Made by a program: the position numbers and the translations under genes
The notes under the pieces: model-generated
The model's database searches: none
What the model saw: the letters and a program-made list of their open reading frames with translations, nothing else
Told to the model about the DNA's origin: nothing
Source: Lachnospiraceae bacterium
Lineage (GTDB): Bacteria > Bacillota > Clostridia > Lachnospirales > Lachnospiraceae
DNA length: 32,275 nt
Direction of reading: 5' to 3'
Assembly (NCBI GenBank): GCA_017440375.1
Contig: JAFSHK010000009.1
Location: 1 to 32,275 of the forward strand
Part shown: piece after piece, positions 15,522 through 23,817 of the stretch
How the letters are laid out: each line of letters begins with the position of its first letter
Numbering within the stretch: position 1 is the first letter of the stretch

Positions 15522-16793
15522 CTAAACTTCATCAATTGCTTTTCCAATATCGGTACGCATATATTTATTTTCAAAATTAACCCATTTGGTTGCTTCATAA
15601 GCATTCGCTCTGGCTTCTTTCAAATCAGTACCTGTTGCCGTTACACCAAGTACTCTACCACCATTTGTTACAATCCCCTTGTCAGTTAACTTCGTACCTG
15701 CATGGAAACAATAATATCCTTCTTTTCCTTCAAAGTTCTCCAACCCTTCAATTACAAATCCCTTCTCATAAGAAACCGGATAACCATCGGATGCTAAGAT
15801 AACACATACGGCTGCGTTATCTTCAAACTGCAAATCAATCTGATCTAATGTACCATCAATACATGCTTCTACTACATCAATGATATCATTTTTCATACGT
15901 GGCAGAACAACCTGTGCTTCCGGATCGCCGAAACGCGCATTATATTCTAACACTCTCGGTCCCTTTGGTGTCAGCATAAGTCCGAAGAAAATAACACCCT
16001 TGAACGGTCTTCCTTCTGCTGCCATCGCATCTACGGTTGCCTGATAAATATATTTTTTGCAGAATTCATCTACTTCTTCTGTATAGAAAGGACTTGGAGA
16101 GAAGTTACCCATACCTCCGGTATTGAGTCCTTTATCACCATCTTTGGCACGTTTATGATCCTGTGCAGAAGACATAATCTGAATGGTCTTGCCATCTACA
16201 AAAGATAAAACAGATACTTCCCTTCCTGTCATAAATTCTTCGACAACCATACGGTTTCCCGCCGTACCGAATTTTTTATCTTCCATAATTTCTTTCACGC
16301 CGGCTTTGGCTTCTTCTAACGTATTACAAATCAGTACACCTTTACCAAGTGCTAAACCATCCGCTTTCAGAACGATAGGCATATCGACTGTTTCCAGATA
16401 AGTAAGTGCTGCCTGTGGGTCATCGAATGTTTCGTAAGCCGCTGTTGGAATATTATATTTTTTCATCAAATCTTTGGAAAAAGCCTTGCTTCCTTCCAGA
16501 ATTGCTGCATTCTTTCTCGGTCCGAAAACACGAAGTCCTGCTGCTTCCATTTCATCTACCAAACCGCCTACTAACGGATCATCCATACCCACAATCGTAA
16601 GGTCGATAGCATTTTCCTTTGCAAAAGCAACCAGTTTGTCAAATTCCATTGCACCTATCGGAACGCATTCTGCAATCTGTCCGATACCGGCATTACCCGG
16701 TGCACAATAAATTTTATCTACCTTTGTACTTTTTGCTACACTTGTTGCGATTGCATGTTCTCTGCCGCCGCTTCCTACGATTAAAACTTTCAT
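15522..16793 (-). CDS. purD: Phosphoribosylamine--glycine ligase
   Basis: 423 aa, standard length. It makes GAR from phosphoribosylamine, glycine and ATP (purine step 2). The N-terminus [14 protein letters not shown] is diagnostic, and the ATP-grasp core shows LKADGLALGKGV and EYNARFGDPE. The start at 16793 gives an ATGA overlap with the purN stop; an in-frame ATG four codons upstream is too close to the Shine-Dalgarno-like AAAGG. Last of the four pur genes. Confidence 0.97.
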   Translation of the reverse strand: MKVLIVGSGGREHAIATSVAKSTKVDKIYCAPGNAGIGQIAECVPIGAMEFDKLVAFAKENAIDLTIVGMDDPLVGGLVDEMEAAGLRVFGPRKNAAILEGSKAFSKDLMKKYNIPTAAYETFDDPQAALTYLETVDMPIVLKADGLALGKGVLICNTLEEAKAGVKEIMEDKKFGTAGNRMVVEEFMTGREVSVLSFVDGKTIQIMSSAQDHKRAKDGDKGLNTGGMGNFSPSPFYTEEVDEFCKKYIYQATVDAMAAEGRPFKGVIFFGLMLTPKGPRVLEYNARFGDPEAQVVLPRMKNDIIDVVEACIDGTLDQIDLQFEDNAAVCVILASDGYPVSYEKGFVIEGLENFEGKEGYYCFHAGTKLTDKGIVTNGGRVLGVTATGTDLKEARANAYEATKWVNFENKYMRTDIGKAIDEV

Positions 16794-17416
16794 TCTGATA
16801 ACCATACCTTTCCGTTTCTCACTGATACTTTTCCATTTGCAATTAAGTCAATGGCACGGGGCATAATCTGCCATTCCGCCTGTTCCATAACTCTCTTCTG
16901 CAAAATCTCCGGGGTATCCCCTTCTTCTACTGCAACTGCTTTCTGCAAAATAATCGGACCGGTATCGGTTCCCTCATCTACAAAATGCACCGTTGCACCT
17001 GTTACCTTCACGCCTCTCTCCAATGCACCTTCGTGTACCTTCAAGCCATAATAACCTGTTCCACAGAAGGATGGAATCAAAGAAGGGTGAATATTGATAA
17101 TCTGATTCGGATATGCTTTTATCATTTTCTCCGGAATTACAACCAAAAAGCCTGCCAGTACAATCAAATCCGGCTCTGCCCCTGTTACTGCCTGCAAAAA
17201 TGCTTCATTAAACTGCTCTCGGTCTGTATAATCCTTCGGAGATACGCACACTGCATCAATTCCGGCATTTTTCGCACGCTCTAATGCATATGCATTTTTG
17301 TTATTACTGATAACTCGGACAACCTCTGTATTGGTAATCGTCCCCTGTGCAATTCCATCAATAATTGCCTGTAAATTCGTGCCGCCACCGGACACACATA
17401 CGAGTATTTTTAACAT
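16790..17416 (-). CDS. purN: Phosphoribosylglycinamide formyltransferase
   Basis: 208 aa. It uses 10-formyl-THF to formylate GAR (purine step 3). It has the N-terminal [11 protein letters not shown] and the catalytic region [10 protein letters not shown] followed by [13 protein letters not shown], which carry the Asn/His and Asp of the active site. Its start overlaps the end of purM by 7 bases and its stop overlaps purD, so translation is coupled. Confidence 0.97.
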   Translation of the reverse strand: MLKILVCVSGGGTNLQAIIDGIAQGTITNTEVVRVISNNKNAYALERAKNAGIDAVCVSPKDYTDREQFNEAFLQAVTGAEPDLIVLAGFLVVIPEKMIKAYPNQIINIHPSLIPSFCGTGYYGLKVHEGALERGVKVTGATVHFVDEGTDTGPIILQKAVAVEEGDTPEILQKRVMEQAEWQIMPRAIDLIANGKVSVRNGKVWLSE

Positions 17417-18435
17417 AGAGTTACCCCTTTATCGCCGGCAATAATCTGTCCTACTACGTAAGGTGTGTCACCTGCTGCCTTAATCGCTTCCATTGTCTTA
17501 TCAACATCTGCCGGATCAATAGCAAGAACCATACCAAGTCCCATGTTGTAAGTGTTGTACATCATCTTTTCTTCCAGATTTCCTGTCTTCTGTAATAATT
17601 TGAAAATAGGAAGTACCGGATAGCTGTCTTTCTTCACCTCTGCATGAACGCCTTCCGGAAGCATTCTTGGGATGTTTTCATAGAAACCGCCGCCTGTAAT
17701 ATGGCTGCAACCTTTCACCGTAACACCTGCATCTTTGATACTTTTAAGCGCTTTTACATAGATTCTGGTCGGTGCAAGCAGTGCTTCTCCAAGTGTTGCT
17801 CCTAATTCATCATAATAGGTATCTAAAGATTCTTTTGTAATATCAAATACCTTTCTTACTAAAGAAAATCCATTGCTATGTACACCGCTTGATGCAATAC
17901 CAATCAAAGTATCGCCCGGTTTGATATTTTCACCTGTAATTAAGTCTTTTCTATCAACTACGCCAACTGCAAATCCTGCAAGGTCATATTCATCAACCGG
18001 CATAAGCCCGGGATGTTCTGCTGTTTCACCACCAACAAGAGCTGCACCTGACTGTTTACAACCTTCTGCCACACCGCTTACAATCATAGCAATCTTCTCA
18101 GGATAGTTCTTTCCGCATGCAATATAATCAAGGAAAAATAACGGTTCACCACCGGAACATGCAATATCATTTACACACATTGCAACACAGTCAATACCAA
18201 TCGTATCATGCTTATCCATAACAAATGCCAACTGCACTTTGGTTCCACATCCGTCTGTTCCTGATAATAACACAGGGTCTTCCATATCTTTAATCGTATT
18301 CAAACTAAATGCCCCTGCGAAACCACCAATTCCACCTAAAACTTCCGGTCTCATAGTTTCTTTTACATGCTTCTTCATAAGCTCTACTGACTTATATCCT
18401 GCTTCAATATCAACGCCCGCTGACTTGTAATCCAT
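17410..18435 (-). CDS. purM: Phosphoribosylformylglycinamidine cyclo-ligase (AIR synthase)
   Basis: 341 aa. ATP-dependent ring closure giving AIR (purine step 5). It has the characteristic [11 protein letters not shown] start, GTDGCGTK and [11 protein letters not shown]. The start at 18435 has GGAGG eight bases upstream; the open frame runs 20 codons further upstream with no site and an unlikely Ile/Asn-rich sequence. purE ends 71 bases before. Confidence 0.97.
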   Translation of the reverse strand: MDYKSAGVDIEAGYKSVELMKKHVKETMRPEVLGGIGGFAGAFSLNTIKDMEDPVLLSGTDGCGTKVQLAFVMDKHDTIGIDCVAMCVNDIACSGGEPLFFLDYIACGKNYPEKIAMIVSGVAEGCKQSGAALVGGETAEHPGLMPVDEYDLAGFAVGVVDRKDLITGENIKPGDTLIGIASSGVHSNGFSLVRKVFDITKESLDTYYDELGATLGEALLAPTRIYVKALKSIKDAGVTVKGCSHITGGGFYENIPRMLPEGVHAEVKKDSYPVLPIFKLLQKTGNLEEKMMYNTYNMGLGMVLAIDPADVDKTMEAIKAAGDTPYVVGQIIAGDKGVTLC

Positions 18436-18506
18436 TCTCTTATCCTCCAAAGTGTTTGTTATGATTGTGTTTATTATGATTGTTCCCGTCTTCAAACAGG
18501 GCTCTC

Positions 18507-19007
18507 TTAATAATTTTTATAGCCAACTTCCTGTAATCTTGCATCTTTCTCCTGAACGCTTTCTTTCAGGCTCTGCGTATAATCCTTCAGTTTCTGTAGC
18601 AAAGCTTCATCAGATGTCGCAAGAATCTTCGCTGCAAGAATTCCTGCATTTTGTCCGCCGTTAATTGCAACGGTTGCTACCGGAATGCCGGATGGCATTT
18701 GCACGATAGAATAAAGGGAATCCACACCGCCAAGATCAGAAGTTTTCATTGGAATACCAATAACAGGCATCGGGAAAATTGCAGCGCACATACCCGGAAG
18801 ATGTGCCGCCTTACCTGCTCCTGCAATAATTACTTTGAACCCTTTGCTCTCTGCACTCTTCGCATATTCAAAGAATACATCCGGTTCTCTGTGTGCAGAA
18901 ATAATAGTCATTTCATAGGAAATGCCTAACTCTTCCAAAATGTCTGCGGCTTTCGCCATTACGGGCATATCGGAATCGCTGCCCATTACAATACCTACCT
19001 GTGCCAT
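18507..19007 (-). CDS. purE: N5-carboxyaminoimidazole ribonucleotide mutase (PurE)
   Basis: 166 aa. It moves the carboxylate in the AIR-to-CAIR step. Motifs are [14 protein letters not shown], the active-site SAHREPD and [11 protein letters not shown], and [11 protein letters not shown]. Compared with E. coli (SAHRTP, GAGGAAHLPGM), Thr and Gly are replaced by Glu and Lys; the catalytic Ser, His and the HLPG core remain. It is the first gene of the purE-M-N-D unit. The start at 19007 has AGGAGG nine bases upstream; the more upstream in-frame ATG overlaps that site. No purK is in the window. Confidence 0.95.
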   Translation of the reverse strand: MAQVGIVMGSDSDMPVMAKAADILEELGISYEMTIISAHREPDVFFEYAKSAESKGFKVIIAGAGKAAHLPGMCAAIFPMPVIGIPMKTSDLGGVDSLYSIVQMPSGIPVATVAINGGQNAGILAAKILATSDEALLQKLKDYTQSLKESVQEKDARLQEVGYKNY

Positions 19008-19037
19008 GTTGCCATGCCTCCTCATTCTCTATTCCAA

Positions 19038-19067
19038 CCGTCTCCACAATATCTTGTGGGATAACGG
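19038..19067 (-). promoter_or_regulatory. Hairpin in the purE leader
   Basis: CCACAA (19054-19059 on minus) and TTGTGG (19044-19049) form a 6-bp stem with a GATA loop, extended past an internal loop by CCGT/ACGG (19064-19067 with 19038-19041). It lies between the promoter and the ribosome binding site. It does not match a purine or PRPP riboswitch that I know, and it has no U-tract. Confidence 0.4.
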
Positions 19068-19082
19068 CACATTTCTGTTTAC

Positions 19083-19111
19083 AGTGTACTAAATTTTCTA
19101 CTAAGAAGCAA
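19083..19111 (-). promoter_or_regulatory. Probable promoter of the purE operon
   Basis: TTGCTT (19106-19111) and TACACT (19083-19088) on the minus strand, 17-bp spacer. It is the best candidate ahead of purE. Confidence 0.6.
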
Positions 19112-19140
19112 TACGAATTTCAATTATTCTGAAAGGATTT

Positions 19141-19160
19141 TGCTGTAAATATGCTGTAAA
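19141..19160. repeat. Direct repeat TGCTGTAAA upstream of the purE promoter
   Basis: TGCTGTAAA occurs at 19141-19149 and 19152-19160, an 11-bp period that puts both copies on the same DNA face. They lie 30 bp upstream of the -35, a usual place for an activator or an upstream repressor site. Confidence 0.5.
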
Positions 19161-19172
19161 ATTATACAAAAT

Positions 19173-21260
19173 TTATTCGAATGCCTTATTTAACTCTTCG
19201 CAGCCCTCTAATACAAACCTTCCTTCTATAATAATTGGAATGACTTCGTTCCCCTTTGTAACAACGGATAACTCTCCTAATTCATCATAAGGAATTGTAA
19301 TATCTGTATGACAGTTAAAGTATGCCTTGCCCATATCTTCTTTTCTTAATAAAGACACTTCATTATCTCTCGCAATAATCTCCTTACCGTCCGGATTATA
19401 AACCTTTACTTCCTCCGCATGGGAATAACAGGTATCTCCCACTGCAAAATGAGGCCCCGTCTTCTCGGCTATCAAGATTGGCATTTTATCTTCAATACCA
19501 TATTTTCTTGCAACTACATAGGCTGTAGTATTCGTTCCAATCGCAAATTCACCGATTGGAAGTGTATCATGATGGAATAAGACATTATCCTTGATATATT
19601 TCTTGTTCTCTTCTTCTGTCTCAAAGTTTGCACAAGTATAATCTGTTATCATACCATTTTCAAACCGAATAGAAATGTCCTTGTACTCCAATTCATTCAA
19701 GAAAACTCTGGTAACATGAAGCACACCTTCTGTTCCGTCAAGTTGCGGGGAAGTAAATACTTCTCCTACCGGAATGTTCACATCGGCTACACAATTTTCA
19801 AAATTAGTTTCCGTCTCTGGATTCTTCAAGGTATGAAGCTGAATTTTCAAATTGGTATGATTCTTACCCATTCCTTTTACCAGAACATAGTCTCCTTGAT
19901 CAAGAGTATCAATGATAGACTGTTGAATTGACTGATACAGTTTATAGTCTAATGTATTGATACGAATAATTTCATCGAAAATCTCTTCATACTGTACTCC
20001 AATGTCCGGCACCGGGAAAGCAATAATCGTGAAACTTCTTTCTTCGCCTTTGATATACTTATTCTGCAAAGCACCGGCTTTGGAAGCATATTCTACAGAA
20101 AGCTTCTGTTGCTTATCACTTAACTTGCAGGCTGCTTCTTTGCTCTGCGGTACAAACGGGGTTTCACCAAAGATTTCTAAAACTGCAGGACCGCCCATCA
20201 CTCCCGCTTCTTTCTTCAACTGTTCATATGCATTCTGCATACATTCCAGCTTACGCTGCACAAGAGCGCTGTCCAAAAACAATGCCTGATCTTCTTTGTG
20301 GTCATAATCAAATTGTTTATTCGGATTGGCACCAAAAAATCCATTCTTATTGACACTCCTGCCTTGAAAAATATTCGTTCCGGCACGATAAACAGTTGGT
20401 TTTAGACCGATTCGGTCAAAATTCTCAATCGCCTGTTTTATCATGATTTCAAAGCCAAGACAATAACGAATATTAACTGTTTTCTTAATGGAAATATCTT
20501 TGTTACCTACTTCAAAACCAATTCGGTATCCTTCCGTATAAGTATCTGCCATCAAGCGTGTCGTTTCCACTGACAGTTCTGTCATATGCTTTGCTGTTCT
20601 AATTTCATTCTCTGTCACATATTCGCCATAATAATATAAATAGCGTATATCAGACAAATCACTCTCCAGAATAATCTTTGTTGCAAAGTCCTTCTGCGGT
20701 AAAAGGAGTCCCGCTACCCGTTCATAAGACTCTGTCTCATAATAGTCACTCACATACCAGTAAGCAATCTGTCTGAGTTCTTCGTACTCCGGTACTACTT
20801 GTGCCTCTTCTGCCACACACAGAAACGCCTGATAAATTTCTAACAGTAGTTCTGCGCGAATGACCATATCAGTCAAAGATTGTTCGTAGGCAGCAGCAAT
20901 CATACTCCGCAGCTCTGCATAAACAAAAGATAAAAGCTGCCCCATTTCTTTGCCAAAACATTCTGCCGCATAGGTTGGATTCGCATAGCTTTCATCATAA
21001 TTCTCCGGCAAAATATCTACATACATTTCTCTGTTGTGCTTCTTCAGTTCGCCTAAAGATGCCATATATAGACTACCATCAGCTACGAAATCCCATGTTT
21101 TTTTCATAAGCAGAACAAATTCTGCCATCTTATCAAAATAATTCTGATACTTCTCTGCACACCTCTTCTCATTAGGTATCTGAGCAATACGCTCTAACGC
21201 CAGTTCAAAGCGCTCTTTTTCTAATTCTTTTTTTTCTGTTTCTGTCATCATTTCCTGCAT
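19173..21260 (-). CDS. M29-type metallo-aminopeptidase with a long N-terminal extension
   Basis: 695 aa. The C-terminal part matches the AmpS/PepS family: metal ligands are readable as Glu500 (GEVFTSP), Glu571 (IGEFAIGTN), His604 (GPHFAVGD), Tyr612, His651 and Asp653 (CHTDI). Typical family members are about 410 aa; here roughly 180-290 additional N-terminal residues form a mostly helical, charged region of unknown role. No signal peptide, so cytoplasmic. The start is taken at 21260 (AAAGG about 11 bases upstream); Met4 or Met5 are alternatives. It follows the 110-aa membrane protein by 72 bases. No clear terminator follows it. Confidence 0.85.
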   Translation of the reverse strand: MQEMMTETEKKELEKERFELALERIAQIPNEKRCAEKYQNYFDKMAEFVLLMKKTWDFVADGSLYMASLGELKKHNREMYVDILPENYDESYANPTYAAECFGKEMGQLLSFVYAELRSMIAAAYEQSLTDMVIRAELLLEIYQAFLCVAEEAQVVPEYEELRQIAYWYVSDYYETESYERVAGLLLPQKDFATKIILESDLSDIRYLYYYGEYVTENEIRTAKHMTELSVETTRLMADTYTEGYRIGFEVGNKDISIKKTVNIRYCLGFEIMIKQAIENFDRIGLKPTVYRAGTNIFQGRSVNKNGFFGANPNKQFDYDHKEDQALFLDSALVQRKLECMQNAYEQLKKEAGVMGGPAVLEIFGETPFVPQSKEAACKLSDKQQKLSVEYASKAGALQNKYIKGEERSFTIIAFPVPDIGVQYEEIFDEIIRINTLDYKLYQSIQQSIIDTLDQGDYVLVKGMGKNHTNLKIQLHTLKNPETETNFENCVADVNIPVGEVFTSPQLDGTEGVLHVTRVFLNELEYKDISIRFENGMITDYTCANFETEEENKKYIKDNVLFHHDTLPIGEFAIGTNTTAYVVARKYGIEDKMPILIAEKTGPHFAVGDTCYSHAEEVKVYNPDGKEIIARDNEVSLLRKEDMGKAYFNCHTDITIPYDELGELSVVTKGNEVIPIIIEGRFVLEGCEELNKAFE

Positions 21261-21332
21261 CTGCTCGTCGCCTTTCTTTTCGAACTATCTAGTCAACTCC
21301 ATTTCACTTCCAACACTTACAAATCCCTTCTT

Positions 21333-21665
21333 CTAATAACTGCCAATTCCATAGGCACCCGCATACAAAATGGCACTTACAACAGCTAATGCCAGTACAT
21401 TCAATATAATTCCCAAGTAAGAAAAAATATAATACTTATCTCTCTCTGTTTTAGAAATCACGCCTAAGACTACTCCAGTCAATGAAAATATTGTAACAAG
21501 AAGTGTCGCTGCTCCATACTGAGACGGTATTACTCCATCTTTTTTATAACTCATGGCAATCGCATAAATAAGAGATACAAGGGATATAACGCCCAGGATT
21601 GTTGCCATGATTCCCTTCTGTGAATGATTTTTATTGGTAAAAATGTAGCTGTTTTTACGGCTCAT
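21333..21665 (-). CDS. 110-aa membrane protein, DUF6142-like
   Basis: Three predicted membrane segments (about 20-40, 51-72 and 83-105) after a short basic N-terminus that contains FTNKNHSQKGIMATILG. It resembles small Lachnospiraceae proteins that I associate with DUF6142; the function is unknown. The start at 21665 is set by AAAGGAG six bases upstream; the frame is open to 21719. Its mRNA has a long hairpin just ahead of the ribosome binding site. Confidence 0.75.
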   Translation of the reverse strand: MSRKNSYIFTNKNHSQKGIMATILGVISLVSLIYAIAMSYKKDGVIPSQYGAATLLVTIFSLTGVVLGVISKTERDKYYIFSYLGIILNVLALAVVSAILYAGAYGIGSY

Positions 21666-21688
21666 AAAAAACTCCTTTAAACCTGTAA

Positions 21689-21715
21689 ATGGGCATTCCC
21701 GTTGGAAACACCCAT
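21689..21715 (-). promoter_or_regulatory. 27-nt hairpin upstream of the 110-aa gene
   Basis: Twelve consecutive pairs (three G-U) close a 3-base loop. No U-tract follows, so it is more likely an RNA-processing or stability element than a terminator. Confidence 0.55.
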
Positions 21716-21736
21716 TCATCTTCCTTAAATAAAATT

Positions 21737-21889
21737 TTAGAATAGTATTTTACTTCTTCCTGCCAGAAGTTTCGCCCCACTGATAATGAGCAAAACACCA
21801 CTTGCAACTCCTGCTACCAAAGCAACCACTCCGATTGCGATATTCATTGCACCGGCTCCGCCCATTGTCTTATATGTCTTCTCTTCCAT
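21737..21889 (-). CDS. 50-aa single-pass membrane protein of unknown function
   Basis: The translation starts MEEKTYKTMGGAGAMNIAIG and ends LLAGRSKILF, with one Val/Ala/Leu/Ile-rich membrane segment (about 16-42) and a basic C-terminus. AAAGGA lies about 12 bases before the ATG, slightly far. It falls between pyrE (56 bases upstream) and the 110-aa membrane protein (71 bases downstream), in the same direction. Similar short proteins occur in related genomes as far as I recall. Coding potential rests on the membrane-protein-like composition and the tight context. Confidence 0.72.
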   Translation of the reverse strand: MEEKTYKTMGGAGAMNIAIGVVALVAGVASGVLLIISGAKLLAGRSKILF

Positions 21890-21945
21890 ACCGTTACCAT
21901 TCCTTTCCGGTACTTATAGTCTTCCTACACATACCCACTTATTTT

Positions 21946-22623
21946 CTATTTTGCACCATACAGTTTATAGTATTCATCAATTGCTGTTTTCAATGTATCA
22001 TCAATGTATACATTTCCATTATACGGCTTGTTGTACAAACATTCCACAACTTCTGCCATAGAAACAATTGCATTGGCATCAAAACCATATTTCTCTTTGA
22101 TTTCTTCTAGTGCGCTCTTCTCGCTTTCAAGTCCTCTTTCCATACGATTTAAAGAAACCATCAAGCCTTTAATTTCTACATCCGCCTGTGCTTTAATAAT
22201 TGGGAACGTTTCTTCAATGGATTTACCGGATGTTGTAACATCTTCGATAATAACCACTTTATCGCCATCTTTTAATTTACTTCCAAGTAAAATACCGGTA
22301 TCACCGTGATCTTTTACTTCTTTACGATTGGAACAATATCTAATTTCCTTTCCATACAATTCACTAATTGCCATAGTAGTTGCTACGGAAAGCGGAATTC
22401 CTTTGTATGCCGGTCCAAAAAGCACATCAAAATCAAGTCCATAATTATCATGAATTGCTTTGGCATAGTATTCACCCAACTTACGAAGCTGTGCACCTGT
22501 TACATATGCCCCCGCGTTCATAAAGAATGGGGATTTTCTTCCACTCTTCAATGTAAAATCGCCAAATTTAAGAACCTGGCTATCCACCATAAACTCTATA
22601 AATTCCTGCTTGTAAGCTTCCAT
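21946..22623 (-). CDS. pyrE: Orotate phosphoribosyltransferase
   Basis: 225 aa. It joins orotate and PRPP to make OMP (pyrimidine step 5). The PRPP-binding motif VVIIEDVTTSGKS and the substrate loop region FGPAYKGIPL are present. A GGAGG site lies 11 bases before the ATG. It stands apart from other pyr genes and heads a short unit with two small membrane proteins and an aminopeptidase. Confidence 0.96.
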   Translation of the reverse strand: MEAYKQEFIEFMVDSQVLKFGDFTLKSGRKSPFFMNAGAYVTGAQLRKLGEYYAKAIHDNYGLDFDVLFGPAYKGIPLSVATTMAISELYGKEIRYCSNRKEVKDHGDTGILLGSKLKDGDKVVIIEDVTTSGKSIEETFPIIKAQADVEIKGLMVSLNRMERGLESEKSALEEIKEKYGFDANAIVSMAEVVECLYNKPYNGNVYIDDTLKTAIDEYYKLYGAK

Positions 22624-22646
22624 TGTTCTAAAAACCTCCTATTTAC

Positions 22647-22661
22647 AAGGCCTCCCGCCTT
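22647..22661 (-). promoter_or_regulatory. Short hairpin just upstream of the pyrE ribosome binding site
   Basis: AAGGC and GCCTT close a GGGAG loop; the AGGAGG site starts seven bases later. It may affect translation; no terminator tail. Confidence 0.3.
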
Positions 22662-22717
22662 TTACTTTTGTTATGAAATGGATTACTACACCATTTTTAC
22701 ACCATTCACGTTAGCTA

Positions 22718-22730
22718 CGAGCAATGCTCG
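22718..22730. promoter_or_regulatory. 13-bp palindrome in the pyrE leader
   Basis: CGAGCA-A-TGCTCG is a perfect dyad (6-bp arms). It lies about 30 bases after the probable transcription start of pyrE, so it is either an operator or an RNA hairpin. I see no PyrR-type antiterminator. Confidence 0.4.
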
Positions 22731-22757
22731 GATAAGGAAACATCAAATATCCCACCT

Positions 22758-22786
22758 ATACTACCATAAAACCTTGAATTTTTCAA
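22758..22786 (-). promoter_or_regulatory. Promoter of pyrE
   Basis: TTGAAA (22781-22786) and TAGTAT (22758-22763) on the minus strand with a 17-bp spacer. It is divergent from the tetR promoter only 17 bp away, so a regulator bound between them could affect both. Confidence 0.7.
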
Positions 22787-22802
22787 CCATTTCAACGCTT
22801 TA

Positions 22803-22831
22803 TTGACATCATTTGTTCTGCATCATATAAT
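22803..22831 (+). promoter_or_regulatory. Consensus promoter of the tetR gene
   Basis: TTGACA (22803-22808) and TATAAT (22826-22831) are both perfect and exactly 17 bp apart. So strong a promoter ahead of a repressor gene suggests that it is held down by its own product. Confidence 0.9.
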
Positions 22832-22836
22832 GTGTT

Positions 22837-22863
22837 TGATACGAAACACTTCGTTCTGTATCA
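22837..22863. promoter_or_regulatory. Imperfect 27-bp palindrome, probable TetR operator
   Basis: TGATAC at one end and GTATCA at the other are perfect complements, with further matching bases inside (9 of 13 pairs). It begins five bases after the -10, over the transcription start, where TetR-type autoregulatory operators commonly lie. Confidence 0.65.
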
Positions 22864-22952
22864 GTATATGAAATACATCAATAACTTTCAATAATCAAAA
22901 AATTGTGTCTGTTTGTTACAGAACAATTTTAAAAATTTGTTCGGGAGGCTTT

Positions 22953-23516
22953 ATGGATAGAAGACAGAAAAAAAGCAGAGAAGCCATATTTAACGCATTT
23001 ACTTCTTTGCTTTCTGAGAAAAATTATAATCAGATTTCTGTTCAGGAAATCATTGATACTGCTGATGTAGGGAGAACTACTTTTTATGCACATTTCGAGA
23101 CCAAAGATTATCTGCTAAAAGACCTTTGCGAAGAATTATTCGGTCATATTATTGATACAGCAATGGGGCTTCCTCATGGTCATTATCATTATTCTTGCGG
23201 TAACGCAACGGATTCCGTATTCCTACATCTTTTACGACATTTGCAAGAAAATGACAGGCATATACTAGAACTCCTTTCTTCTCAGAACAACGATTTATTT
23301 CTGAGATATTTTAAGAGCAATCTGAAAAAACTGATAATCTCTCAATATGCTCAAAAGGGACTTTTAAAGAATTCTAAATTACCGGAGGATTATCTTGTAA
23401 ATCACATAACATCATCCTTTGTGGAAACAGTAAGTTGGTGGCTATCACATGATATGAAAGAAAGCCCTGAACAGATTACCGAATATTTTTTAAAAACTAT
23501 CGAGCCAATCTTATAA
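22953..23516 (+). CDS. TetR/AcrR-family transcriptional repressor
   Basis: 187 aa. An N-terminal helix-turn-helix (about 5-50) with the pattern ISVQEIIDTADVGRTTFYAHF, followed by a helical ligand domain resembling the TetR_C group of small clostridial regulators. The start at 22953 has GGGAGG five bases before it; the open frame reaches back to 22905. The palindrome and consensus promoter upstream suggest autorepression. No efflux or enzyme gene lies next to it in the same direction, so its other targets are unknown. Confidence 0.9.
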   Translation: MDRRQKKSREAIFNAFTSLLSEKNYNQISVQEIIDTADVGRTTFYAHFETKDYLLKDLCEELFGHIIDTAMGLPHGHYHYSCGNATDSVFLHLLRHLQENDRHILELLSSQNNDLFLRYFKSNLKKLIISQYAQKGLLKNSKLPEDYLVNHITSSFVETVSWWLSHDMKESPEQITEYFLKTIEPIL

Positions 23517-23531
23517 ATGAAAAATGCTGAA

Positions 23532-23702
23532 TTATCCCAATGGTTCGCCTATTGCCAACGCATTGAGCGAATTATGCGAGCAGGAAGTAGTTCTTAATCC
23601 GTCCTCTGCCTTGTTACAATCAATCCTCAATATGTAATTTTCAAATGTAGTTACATCAATACTGTTCGTCTGCGAATTATAGTCTGCATATGTCAATCTC
23701 AT
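23532..23702 (-). pseudogene. Probably C-terminally truncated DUF6061-like small protein
   Basis: 56 aa from the Met at 23702 (AAAGGA about 9 bases upstream). The sequence MRLTYADYNSQTNSIDVTTF followed by a region ending LNALAIGEPLG resembles the small DUF6061-type proteins of Clostridia, which normally continue some 15-20 residues beyond the Pro-Leu. Here a stop follows at once, 15 bases from the stop of the convergent tetR gene. It may still be expressed. The family match is from memory. Confidence 0.55.
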
Positions 23703-23787
23703 CTTATCAGTCCTTTCATAGAAATGTATTATTAGCATTTCATCCAGTCCCAACCACCATTTTCATAATTTGTTATAAGTTGTTACC

Positions 23788-23806
23788 GCAGGAACTTGTT
23801 TCCTGC
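23788..23806 (+). other. Hairpin with U-rich tail
   Basis: GCAGGAA (23788-23794) pairs with TTCCTGC (23800-23806), loop of 5, followed by TATTTTCATTT. It looks like a plus-strand terminator, but no plus-strand gene ends nearby, so it may be a remnant. Confidence 0.4.
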
Positions 23807-23817
23807 TATTTTCATTT

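Noticed and set aside
19008..19080. Purine or PRPP riboswitch in the purE leader
   Set aside because: The leader is too short for an aptamer and lacks the conserved junction sequences of those classes; only a simple hairpin is visible.
22624..22750. PyrR-type attenuator ahead of pyrE
   Set aside because: No terminator/antiterminator pair and no PyrR-binding loop sequence; only two small dyads.
23517..23600. Plus-strand 27-aa frame starting right after the tetR stop (MKNAELSQWF...)
   Set aside because: No ribosome binding site, and it is fully antisense to the DUF6061-like frame; most likely a shadow.
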